Part shown: in pieces, positions 1-6,299 of the stretch
How positions within the stretch are numbered: the stretch's first letter is position 1
Layout of the letters: every line of letters begins with the position of its first letter
DNA from: Bdellovibrionaceae bacterium UBA2339
GTDB taxonomy: Bacteria; Bdellovibrionota; Bdellovibrionia; Bdellovibrionales; JAMPXM01
Direction of reading: 5' to 3'
Assembly (NCBI GenBank): GCA_002344785.1
Contig: DDUL01000053.1
Location: 1-21,620 of the forward strand
Length of the DNA: 21,620 nt
Translations under genes and position numbers: made by a program
Notes under the pieces: model-generated
What the model was told of the DNA's origin: nothing
Seen by the model: the letters and a program-made list of their open reading frames with translations, nothing else
Database searches by the model: none

Positions 1-13
1 AAAGGAGGAAAAA

Positions 14-364
14 ATGACGACAGAAACTCAATCCGAACCCAAGCAGATAAAGAAGCCAGCAACCAGAAGGCAGACGTTTCTAAAAAAGATCGATGCCGAA
101 ACGGCGCGCCACCTGTCACAGTTGAAAGAACGAGCTAACAAAAAGCTTTTTGGACGAAAAGTTCGAGATGCCGAACTCATTGCGCTCGGTCTGAAACTGG
201 TGGAACAGCGGCACCTGGCCGAGCTTCAAGAGCGGACCTACTCTGAAAAGGATCGCTTAGCCATTGCCCACGATGATTACCAGAAGGCGAACGGCAAAAT
301 TACCCTAGATCAATTTATCGGCCGCCTGATTCGCGGCGAAGTCCAAATTCAAAAAAATGATTGA
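14..364 (+). CDS. Small basic protein of unknown function at the end of an integrated element
   Basis: A 116-residue, strongly charged protein that I do not recognise. It begins 4 nt after an almost ideal Shine-Dalgarno sequence (AAAGGAGG, positions 1-8), so the start is firm. The N-terminus is Lys/Thr/Arg-rich, followed by a predicted helical stretch (about residues 25-75) with many Lys, Arg and Glu and no membrane segment or signal peptide. This would fit a small DNA-binding or accessory protein of a mobile element, in the style of ribbon-helix-helix relaxosome proteins, but no diagnostic motif supports a name. It stands directly upstream of an excisionase-like gene and an integrase in the same direction, 17 nt from the next start, so it is probably co-transcribed with them. 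Gene confidence is high; function is open. Confidence 0.75.
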   Translation: MTTETQSEPKQIKKPATRRQTFLKKIDAETARHLSQLKERANKKLFGRKVRDAELIALGLKLVEQRHLAELQERTYSEKDRLAIAHDDYQKANGKITLDQFIGRLIRGEVQIQKND

Positions 365-381
365 ACCCAAAGGAGAACACA

Positions 382-678
382 ATGGATAACGATTCAGTAG
401 CCGCGGACCTTTCAATCGTTCAGTCGCAAATCGCGATCGAACAAGCGGAAGCGAAGCTTCGTTCTTTGACAGTTAAAAGATGGTTGAGAACAGATGAAGT
501 GGCTCTCTATCTCGGCACCACGCGTGCTTCCATCAAGAAACTCGTTATGAGGCAAAGGTTAGAACCGAAGAAACTCTACGGTCGCCTTTACTTCGATAGA
601 CACGAGATTGATGGGCTCATTGAAAACTCCGGTCGAAGTGCCTCGCAAGCACAACAAAGGAGTAAGAGATGGCGATAA
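382..678 (+). CDS. Excisionase-like helix-turn-helix DNA-binding protein
   Basis: A 98-residue protein. The start at 382 is chosen because AAAGGAG (369-375) lies 6 nt upstream; a TTG start at 361 would lengthen it by seven residues and lacks a comparable site. The N-terminal 30 residues form a charged helix. About residues 34-85 match the HTH_17/excisionase type: a Trp-Leu-Arg-Thr-Asp-Glu-Val opening, then Tyr-Leu-Gly-Thr-Thr-Arg and Ile-Lys-Lys, then a Tyr-Gly-Arg-Leu-Tyr-Phe wing and an Arg-His-Glu-Ile-Asp helix. Such proteins either direct excision by the neighbouring recombinase or regulate it. It overlaps the integrase by 10 nt, which points to translational coupling and a joint function. 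It could be a transcriptional regulator of the element rather than a recombination directionality factor. Confidence 0.8.
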   Translation: MDNDSVAADLSIVQSQIAIEQAEAKLRSLTVKRWLRTDEVALYLGTTRASIKKLVMRQRLEPKKLYGRLYFDRHEIDGLIENSGRSASQAQQRSKRWR

Positions 679-1871
679 GAGAAGTTGTAGAAGATGGTCA
701 GAAGTTTTTTGAGGTCTACATCGACGTCAAAAGTAAGTTTAAGAAAAGTGCCCGCGTCCAAAAGCGTCGAAAGCAGATTCGCGGACTTCGTGAAGCGCAG
801 CAGATCGAAAAGCAGATGATCTCCGAAGCATCGATGGAACTTGCACGACTCGAAGACATGACAATGTCTTGGGGCGAGTTGCTCGATACCTTTGAAGTCA
901 CGCTTCGGAGCGGAACTGCGACACGCCCAAAGATGCAGATCGACATACTTCGCGAAATGGTGAGCTTTCTCAGGGCTTGGACGAGTGACTGGTACAAACG
1001 CGATTGTCGCGACATCACGCCGGGCGATGTTCGGCGCATCATCAATGCTATGGAAGAAAAAGACTATTCGCGAGGACGGCTTCGCTCGATGAAGTCGGCA
1101 ATCAACAATGTTTTTCGATTCGGCATAGATGAGGGACATCTAAATGGTGTTCATGCGTCACCGGCGCAAAGCGTTCAGCTTCCGAAGTATATCGAGGACA
1201 AGCCACCGCAGATTTTGGGCATGGCCGAGATCCATCGGCTACTTGAGACTGCGAAAGCCGAAGAGCATCCGTGGTATCCGATCTGGTTCATGGCGCTCAA
1301 TACCGGAATGCGTTCCGGTGAACTGTACGCGCTTGAATGGACCGATCTTGATTGGGAAAAGAAGCTCGTCACGGTTTCGAAGTCCTACAACGCTCGAATG
1401 AAGGGCGTGAAGTCGACGAAAGCTGGGTACTGGAGAAAAGTTCCCATGAACGCCGAACTTGAAGCGATGCTGATGGATCTTCGCGAGAAGACACCCATCA
1501 CGCAGAAGAACGTCCTACCTCGCGTTTCGCGCTGGGGTAACGGCGAAGCCGCCAAGTTTTTGCGAGATCATTGCCTGAAGATCGGAATCACATCGGTGAA
1601 CTTTCACGCGCTTAGAGCGTGCTTCGCGACGCACCTGCTTAACGCAGGGGTCTCGTCACCGATCGTGAAAAAGATCTGCGGATGGACAGAAGAAAAGGTC
1701 ATGAACCGATACATCAGGCTCGCAGGCCTCGATGTCGCGGGAGCGACCGAAGCACTTAAGTTCCCAGGGTTCAGCTCGGGCGGAAGTCAGCCTATGGCGA
1801 ACGTTGTGAACTTAGGAGACATGCGAGCGTTGAGACGTGGTTCGCCGCTAAACGGCGGATCAGAAGAGTAA
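669..1871 (+). CDS. int: Tyrosine recombinase (phage/ICE-type integrase)
   Basis: A 400-residue site-specific recombinase, full length for the family. All catalytic positions can be placed: Arg215 in the GMRSGEL motif, Lys251 in the Thr-Lys-Ala-Gly...Arg-Lys-Val-Pro beta-hairpin, His313 and Arg316 in HALR, Trp339 in the usual His/Trp position and nucleophile Tyr348 nine residues later. The N-terminal part (about 1-60) resembles an arm-binding domain and about 65-165 the core-binding SAM-like domain. The start has a good Shine-Dalgarno (AAAGGAG, 656-662) and overlaps the HTH gene. It probably integrates and excises the element whose other genes lie to the left, outside the window. The gene reads towards 1872-2235, where an attachment site would be expected. 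GC content is visibly lower than in the genes after 2236, consistent with transfer. Confidence 0.93.
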   Translation: MAIREVVEDGQKFFEVYIDVKSKFKKSARVQKRRKQIRGLREAQQIEKQMISEASMELARLEDMTMSWGELLDTFEVTLRSGTATRPKMQIDILREMVSFLRAWTSDWYKRDCRDITPGDVRRIINAMEEKDYSRGRLRSMKSAINNVFRFGIDEGHLNGVHASPAQSVQLPKYIEDKPPQILGMAEIHRLLETAKAEEHPWYPIWFMALNTGMRSGELYALEWTDLDWEKKLVTVSKSYNARMKGVKSTKAGYWRKVPMNAELEAMLMDLREKTPITQKNVLPRVSRWGNGEAAKFLRDHCLKIGITSVNFHALRACFATHLLNAGVSSPIVKKICGWTEEKVMNRYIRLAGLDVAGATEALKFPGFSSGGSQPMANVVNLGDMRALRRGSPLNGGSEE

Positions 1872-2154
1872 GAGAGATTTTAATTTAACGGTCAGCCCCG
1901 ATGGTCGGGATGCGATTTCAGAGAGAGTCACTTCGATGCAGAAAGCTTGTTTGAGCGAAAAATGCTGTTCTTGCCTCTTTTCTCCTCTAGTGTGGGTTAA
2001 ATGGCTGATTTTACGTCACGAACTGACGATCACCCCATTTTTAGGTCTTTTCTATACAATCGCAGTTTGAGGATCAGTTTGACGCGCCGTTTTCTCGGCG
2101 CCGCAGTTTTCCCGTGCCTTTGCCCGCCCCCGTTCCCCCCTCCCGAATTGACGC
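1872..2154. other. Gene-free junction after the integrase; probable att region
   Basis: About 280 nt without a credible gene. A 64-codon ORF at 2001-2195 has no ribosome binding site and runs through the promoter of the next gene. There is a short hairpin (CCCGA-TGG-TCGGG, 1897-1909) 26 nt after the integrase stop; it has no T-run, so it is a weak terminator candidate or could belong to an attachment core. From about 2085 the sequence becomes C-rich and pyrimidine-biased. No tRNA or tmRNA 3' end is visible. The position, directly downstream of an outward-reading integrase and at a change in base composition, is where an element-chromosome junction would be expected, but with one end only the direct repeat cannot be identified. 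Confidence 0.4.
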
Positions 2155-2184
2155 TGGACACGCAGCCCTCTTTTCGCTTATATT
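2155..2184 (+). promoter_or_regulatory. Sigma70-type promoter of the arsR-like gene
   Basis: TGGACA (2155-2160) and TATATT (2179-2184) each match the consensus at five of six positions and are 18 nt apart. The predicted transcription start falls near 2191, inside the palindromes at 2185-2220, so a repressor bound there would block transcription. Confidence 0.6.
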
Positions 2185-2220
2185 TAACCAATTAGTTATT
2201 TAACAAAATAGTTAATTAAC
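2185..2220 (+). promoter_or_regulatory. Palindromic operator cluster, probable ArsR autoregulation site
   Basis: An AT-rich block between promoter and start codon. TAACCAATTAGTTA (2185-2198) is a palindrome with one mismatched pair; GTTATTTAAC (2195-2204) is a near-palindrome and GTTAATTAAC (2211-2220) a perfect one. The last two are direct copies of each other, 16 nt apart. ArsR-family dimers typically bind AT-rich imperfect palindromes over their own promoter, so autorepression is the natural reading. Binding itself is inferred. Confidence 0.55.
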
Positions 2221-2235
2221 ACGAGGAACCTCTTA

Positions 2236-2697
2236 ATGAAATCCGACACGATCAGCCTCACCTTCGCCGCGCTCGCCGACCCCACTCGTCGCGCGATCCT
2301 GGTCAAGCTCGCCAGCGGCGAGCAGCCCGTGTCGGATCTCGCCAAGCCTTTCTTGAAGTCCATGAGCCTGCCGGCGATCACCAAGCACCTGCAAGTGCTC
2401 GAGCGGGCGGGACTCATCACCAAAGGCCGACAGGCGCAGTGGCGCCCCTGCCGGATCAATGGCGATGGGCTTCGCGATGCGGCTGAATGGATGGACGAGG
2501 TGCGAGCGCACTGGGAGGCGAGTTTTGATCGCCTGGATCACTACCTGCAGTCCCTGCAGGCGCAGTCGCCCAACCCATCTGCCAAGTCCGCACAGTACGC
2601 GACTCAGAAAAAATCCTCACGAAGCCAGCGAACGCAAACTCGCCCCTCCTCAAAGAAAGGCCCCCGCCATGTCGGACAAAAAGCCCGCCGCAAATGA
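2236..2697 (+). CDS. ArsR-family winged-helix transcriptional repressor
   Basis: A 153-residue regulator. Residues 5-85 carry the ArsR winged helix: the ALADPTRRAIL opening, a Val-Ser-Asp-Leu-Ala turn, the recognition helix Pro-Ala-Ile-Thr-Lys-His-Leu-Gln-Val-Leu, then Gly-Leu-Ile and a wing. There is no ELCVCDL-type metal-binding box, so it belongs with the non-metal ArsR proteins usually paired with SRPBCC (AHSA1) genes. The C-terminus (about 110-153) is an unusual Lys/Arg/Ser/Gln-rich tail; this stretch overlaps the start region of the next gene by 29 nt and may be partly shaped by it. The start has GAGG (2223-2226) at suitable distance. Upstream lie a promoter and palindromes suited to autoregulation. 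Its ligand is unknown. Confidence 0.9.
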   Translation: MKSDTISLTFAALADPTRRAILVKLASGEQPVSDLAKPFLKSMSLPAITKHLQVLERAGLITKGRQAQWRPCRINGDGLRDAAEWMDEVRAHWEASFDRLDHYLQSLQAQSPNPSAKSAQYATQKKSSRSQRTQTRPSSKKGPRHVGQKARRK

Positions 2698-3634
2698 ACT
2701 TCGAATTCAACGCGTGTTTCGTGCGCCCGTGGACCTTGTGTGGAAGGCCTGGACCGAACTCGATCACGTGCACCAGTGGTGGGGACCGCGCGGCTTCACG
2801 CTCACGACACATCACAAAGAGCTGCGCCCCGGCGGCACGTGGAAATACACCATGCACGGGCCCGACGGCACCGACTACCCCAACATCACGCTCTACCATG
2901 AGGTCGAGAAGCACGCGCGCTTAGTCTACGACCACGGCGCCACGGAAAACACGCCGCCACTGTTTCGCGTCCGCGTGAATTTCAAAGAAGTGAACGGCCA
3001 GACCCACATGGACATGACCATGACGCTCGAAAGTGCCGAGGCCGCAGAACGCATCAAAGGCTTCATCCGCCAAGCCGGAGGCAACTCGACTTGGGATCGC
3101 TTGGCCGAGCACATCGACCATCAGGTCACTGGCCAACAGCGATTCGTCATCAACCGCACTTTCGCCGCTTCGATCGAACAAGTCTTCAAACTTTGGACTG
3201 AGCCTGAACACCTCTCGCGCTGGCTACCGCCTCAAGGCTTCACGATGCAATATCGCCGGGCGGAAATTCGACCCGGTGGCGTCTGCGTCTACTCGATGGC
3301 AAATGCGGATCGCAGCGTGATCATGTACGGCCGCTGCCTCTATCACGAAATCACTCCACCCACGCGCATCGTGTACATCCAAGAGTTCTGCGACGCCGAC
3401 GAAAAACTGAGCAGCCACCCAGCCCTGCCGAACTGGCCGGCCAGCATGAAAACCATCATCACACTCGTGGCCGAGGCCGCCGACAGCACGCGTGTCAGCG
3501 TCGAGTGGGAACCCGGACCCGATTCCACGCCTGAAGAAGTGCGCGCCTTCGTCGAACATCGAAGCGGCATGACGATGGGCTGGACGGGCTCCTTCAATAA
3601 ACTGGATGAAGTGATCGGCCGCGAAGGATTCTAA
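2669..3634 (+). CDS. Tandem SRPBCC (AHSA1-like) domain protein
   Basis: A 321-residue cytoplasmic protein made of two SRPBCC/AHSA1 domains. The first (about residues 8-150) starts with Arg-Val-Phe-Arg-Ala-Pro, followed by Val-Trp-Lys-Ala-Trp-Thr and WWGPRGF. The second (about 158-321) repeats this as Arg-Thr-Phe-Ala-Ala-Ser, then Phe-Lys-Leu-Trp-Thr and WLPPQGF. Both have the Arg-Pro-Gly-Gly turn and end in a long helix of the Gly-Trp-Thr/Leu-Asp type. SRPBCC folds enclose a hydrophobic ligand cavity; the ligand here is unknown. The start at 2669 is chosen because AAAGAAAGG (2652-2660) precedes it and the domain begins right after; the frame is open further upstream inside the repressor gene. 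Overlap with arsR by 29 nt argues for one operon. Single-domain AHSA1 proteins are commoner, so the duplication is notable. Confidence 0.88.
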   Translation: MSDKKPAANELRIQRVFRAPVDLVWKAWTELDHVHQWWGPRGFTLTTHHKELRPGGTWKYTMHGPDGTDYPNITLYHEVEKHARLVYDHGATENTPPLFRVRVNFKEVNGQTHMDMTMTLESAEAAERIKGFIRQAGGNSTWDRLAEHIDHQVTGQQRFVINRTFAASIEQVFKLWTEPEHLSRWLPPQGFTMQYRRAEIRPGGVCVYSMANADRSVIMYGRCLYHEITPPTRIVYIQEFCDADEKLSSHPALPNWPASMKTIITLVAEAADSTRVSVEWEPGPDSTPEEVRAFVEHRSGMTMGWTGSFNKLDEVIGREGF

Positions 3635-3720
3635 TGTGCGCGAGGCCAAAGCTCTCCAATTTTGTTTGAACGATCTTCGAGCGGCTTGAGTCGCTCGTCG
3701 CTTCGCGAGACTCTTCGAGC

Positions 3721-5214
3721 ATGCGACTGCATCTCGTGCTCGGCGATCAACTCTACGATCCGCGTTGGTTTCTGCAAGACTTCGATGCCGATCGCGATCT
3801 CGTGTTCATGTGCGAGTCACGCGCGCTCGCCACGCGCTATCGCTATCACAAACTGAAGCTCGTGTTGTTCTTCTCCGCCATGCGCGAGTATCGCGATGAA
3901 CTGCGCGCACTTGGCATTCGCGTGCACTATGAAGAGCTGGAAGCCGAGGGCGATTTTTGGTCGCGTCTCGAGAATGTCATCCGCGCCAAAAAGCCCCGCG
4001 AACTTGTGCACACCGAGGTGGAAGATCAATTCTTTGAGCGCGAGCTTCTCGACTTCGCCACCCGACTTCAATTGCCAAGGCGCGAGCGCCCCAGTCCGGG
4101 CTTTCTGACCACGCGAAGCGAATTGGCCGCCGATCCGCGCCTCACTGGCGAGGCTCCGCGCATGAAGCACTTTTACGAAACTCAGCGCAAACGTTTACGC
4201 GTGTTGGTCGATGATCGCGATCAACCCACCGGCGGCCGCTGGAGCTTCGACGAAGACAATCGCCGAAAACTTCCCGCCTCGGTGGAGCCGCCGCCACCGC
4301 GCTTCCCTCAGCCGACCGCCCACGTCCGCGAGGTGCAGAAACTTGTGGCGCGCGAGTTCGCCTCACACCCAGGTGAAGTCGACAACTTCTGGCTGCCAGT
4401 TCGTCGCGCGGATGCGCGCGAATGGCTGCAACAGTTTTTGGACGAACGCTTTGCGCTCTTTGGTCCCTATGAAGATGCGGTCTCAACTCAACATGATTTC
4501 ATATTTCACTCGGCGCTCTCGCCTCTCATGAACCTGGGCTTACTCACTGCTGACGAAGTGCTGCGCGAAGCGCTCGATCACGCAGAGGCGAGGCCTGACT
4601 TTCCCATTGCCTCGCTGGAAGGCTTCGTGCGCCAGATCATCGGTTGGCGCGAATTTGTTCGCGGCATTTATCGACATCATTCTGAGCGCCAAGAGTCTGC
4701 AAATTTCTGGGGGCATCGCGGGCGCGTGGGCGCTATTTGGTACGAGGGACGCACGGGACTACCGCCGGTTGATCTTGCGATCCGACGCGCCCGACACTGG
4801 GGCTGGACTCATCACATCGAACGCCTCATGTACTTATCCAACACCTTCTTGCTCTCGGAGCGTGCGCCGCGCGAAGTGCATCGTTGGTTCATGGAGATGT
4901 ATGTGGACTCTGCCGACTGGGTGATGGGCCCAAACGTCTACGGCATGGGTCTCATGAGCGACGGCGGACTGTTCGCGACCAAGCCTTACATTTGCGGATC
5001 GAACTATTGGCTGAAGATGAGCGACTTTAAGCGCGGTGAATGGTGTGACGTGATCGACGGCCTCTATTGGCGTTTCATACGCCAGCATCGCGAATTCTTT
5101 GCCCGCAACCCGCGCATGTCGGTGATGCTCAGTGCCGCCGAAAAAATCGATCGCGCCAAGCGCGAACGCCTCGAGGCCGCAGCTCGCGAGTTTCTGAAGT
5201 TCGTCGACGCCTGA
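3721..5214 (+). CDS. Photolyase/cryptochrome-related protein (PhrB/FeS-BCP family, cluster ligands largely absent)
   Basis: A 497-residue flavoprotein of the bacterial (6-4) photolyase/CryB family, expected to bind FAD and repair UV photoproducts or sense light. The N-terminal Rossmann domain opens with Leu-His-Leu-Val-Leu-Gly-Asp-Gln-Leu, typical of the DPRP domain. The C-terminal FAD domain has Glu-Gly-Phe-Val-Arg-Gln-Ile-Ile-Gly-Trp-Arg-Glu, HHIERLM and the Asp-Trp-Val-Met-Gly-Pro-Asn-Val-Tyr-Gly-Met region. In Agrobacterium PhrB four Cys hold a 4Fe-4S cluster (recalled as one near 350, a CxxC and one at 454). Here the loop after Lys-Met-Ser-Asp is short, the CxxC is absent, and only Cys442 (Trp-Cys-Asp before Gly-Leu-Tyr-Trp) remains in an equivalent place; Cys425 is not a ligand position. 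No strong Shine-Dalgarno is seen. Catalytic role could differ from a classical (6-4) photolyase. Confidence 0.9.
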   Translation: MRLHLVLGDQLYDPRWFLQDFDADRDLVFMCESRALATRYRYHKLKLVLFFSAMREYRDELRALGIRVHYEELEAEGDFWSRLENVIRAKKPRELVHTEVEDQFFERELLDFATRLQLPRRERPSPGFLTTRSELAADPRLTGEAPRMKHFYETQRKRLRVLVDDRDQPTGGRWSFDEDNRRKLPASVEPPPPRFPQPTAHVREVQKLVAREFASHPGEVDNFWLPVRRADAREWLQQFLDERFALFGPYEDAVSTQHDFIFHSALSPLMNLGLLTADEVLREALDHAEARPDFPIASLEGFVRQIIGWREFVRGIYRHHSERQESANFWGHRGRVGAIWYEGRTGLPPVDLAIRRARHWGWTHHIERLMYLSNTFLLSERAPREVHRWFMEMYVDSADWVMGPNVYGMGLMSDGGLFATKPYICGSNYWLKMSDFKRGEWCDVIDGLYWRFIRQHREFFARNPRMSVMLSAAEKIDRAKRERLEAAAREFLKFVDA

Positions 5215-5306
5215 ATCCCCAGCTTGATTTCGCCTCATTTCGCTTCATTTTTGAAACTATCTGCGCATCGTCAGCCTCTGGAGTTCCTGGCAATTTCTCA
5301 TTCATC

Positions 5307-5336
5307 CGAGGCGACCCGAAATTGGGCTCCGCCTCG
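5307..5336 (+). promoter_or_regulatory. Stem-loop in the leader of the 5371 gene
   Basis: CGAGGCG (5307-5313) pairs with CGCCTCG (5330-5336), with an inner CCC/GGG pairing (5315-5317 with 5324-5326). It sits 93 nt after the photolyase stop and 34 nt before the next start. With no T-run it is a poor terminator; it could be an RNA element of the 5371 leader. Confidence 0.3.
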
Positions 5337-5370
5337 CAGGACTCGACGATAACGACCACAAGGAGGCACT

Positions 5371-6135
5371 ATGCGACTCAATGTTCTTGGACCGAAAAGC
5401 ATCGCCCGCGCCATCGCGGTAGCGGCATGTTTGACCGCCGAACTTTCCATCATGACACCGGCATTCGCGGGTGGCTCGGTGGGCTTTCCCATCACCTATC
5501 CGGTGATTTGCCGCGGTCCCGAAGCCCGCGCGATCTTGCATCTGCGCGCCCCGCTGGCAGCCGGTCAGCGCATGGTGCAGGCGACGGACTTTGAAGGGGC
5601 AGTCTTGCACTTGACGGATCGCTCGGAGATTCGCGCGCTCGAGGCCAAAGGCGTGATCGTCAACACGGGTCACTCCATGGCGCGCCTCCATGATGATCTG
5701 CGCACGCCCCAAGAATTTCGCACGGACCACGTGAGCTTTCTCACGCAATCTTCGCGAGTTCGTTACATCGGCGGCGGCAACGTCGAGTACCGCGCTGGCG
5801 CAACACTCGCCGTTGAATCTCATCATCGCAGTCCCGTTGTACTGGGAATGAATGAAGTCGATCGCCGGCTGAATCCACTTTTGCAGATTGATGTGCTGAC
5901 CACGACGACGAGGGACCAGAGCGTTCAGTTGAATCTGCTCGTCAACGACTACCGACCCGAGGTTCGTCGTTGCACGCGGACTCGCCTTGAGCCGAATCCG
6001 TGGGCATCACTGTCTCCGAGTGTTCCGGCGATGATCGAAGTCTGCGATCAAGACACGCGCGTGACTCCCGAGACCCTGACCCCGATTCACTCGACACAAA
6101 TGAACTTCACGGCTTGTGAGAACCTGAAGTTTTGA
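5371..6135 (+). CDS. Secreted protein of unknown function
   Basis: A 254-residue exported protein that matches no family I know. AAGGAGG (5360-5366) four nt upstream makes the start certain. Residues 1-33 form a signal peptide: basic Arg/Lys segment, hydrophobic Ala-rich core, and Ala-Phe-Ala cleavage before Gly-Gly. The mature part has four Cys (one near residue 50 and three in the C-terminal third), compatible with disulfides in the periplasm or outside. Around residues 167-185 a segment reads Asn-Pro-Leu-Leu-Gln-Ile-Asp-Val, then Thr-Arg-Asp-Gln-Ser; a similar pattern (Pro-Leu-Leu-x-Ile/Val ... Gln-Ser) occurs in the two minus-strand secreted proteins at 8389-9466, so a distant relationship is possible. 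It stands alone, ended by a strong terminator. Confidence 0.85.
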   Translation: MRLNVLGPKSIARAIAVAACLTAELSIMTPAFAGGSVGFPITYPVICRGPEARAILHLRAPLAAGQRMVQATDFEGAVLHLTDRSEIRALEAKGVIVNTGHSMARLHDDLRTPQEFRTDHVSFLTQSSRVRYIGGGNVEYRAGATLAVESHHRSPVVLGMNEVDRRLNPLLQIDVLTTTTRDQSVQLNLLVNDYRPEVRRCTRTRLEPNPWASLSPSVPAMIEVCDQDTRVTPETLTPIHSTQMNFTACENLKF

Positions 6136-6175
6136 TGAAGTCGACTCGATAGAAGTATGCGGATGAGATCTGCTG

Positions 6176-6224
6176 GACGGCCCCGTGATTCGCAAATGGC
6201 GGACACGGGGCTGTCGACTTTTTT
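6176..6224 (+). terminator. Rho-independent terminator
   Basis: GACGGCCCCGTG (6176-6187) pairs with CACGGGGCTGTC (6204-6215) as a 12-bp stem with one G-T pair and a 16-nt loop, followed within three nt by six T (6219-6224). It ends the 5371-6135 transcript 41 nt after its stop codon and isolates it from the next gene. Confidence 0.88.
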
Positions 6225-6285
6225 GACGACCAAGTAGAGTCTACCTTGACCCTTGCGATGAGTCGCGGGAGCGCCACTTTCCCTC

Positions 6286-6291
6286 TATAAT
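6286..6291 (+). promoter_or_regulatory. Perfect -10 hexamer just before the lipoprotein gene
   Basis: TATAAT at 6286-6291 is a full consensus match but ends 8 nt before the ATG at 6300. Transcription would start at or within a few nt of the start codon, suggesting a leaderless mRNA; there is no Shine-Dalgarno. No good -35 lies at 17 nt; TTGACC at 6246-6251 is too far (34 nt). Confidence 0.4.
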
Positions 6292-6299
6292 TGGCGCCA

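Noticed and set aside
588..1139. Minus-strand open frame of 183 codons across the HTH and integrase genes
   Set aside because: No start signal, and both plus-strand genes are firmly recognised.
1897..1909. Hairpin after the integrase as terminator
   Set aside because: Only five base pairs and no T-run; left as a note in the junction feature.
2001..2195. 64-codon ORF in the integrase-arsR gap
   Set aside because: No ribosome binding site; Pro/Phe-rich low-complexity translation; it overlaps the promoter and operator.
6246..6291. TTGACC/TATAAT as a complete promoter
   Set aside because: Spacer of 34 nt is far too long; only the -10 was kept.
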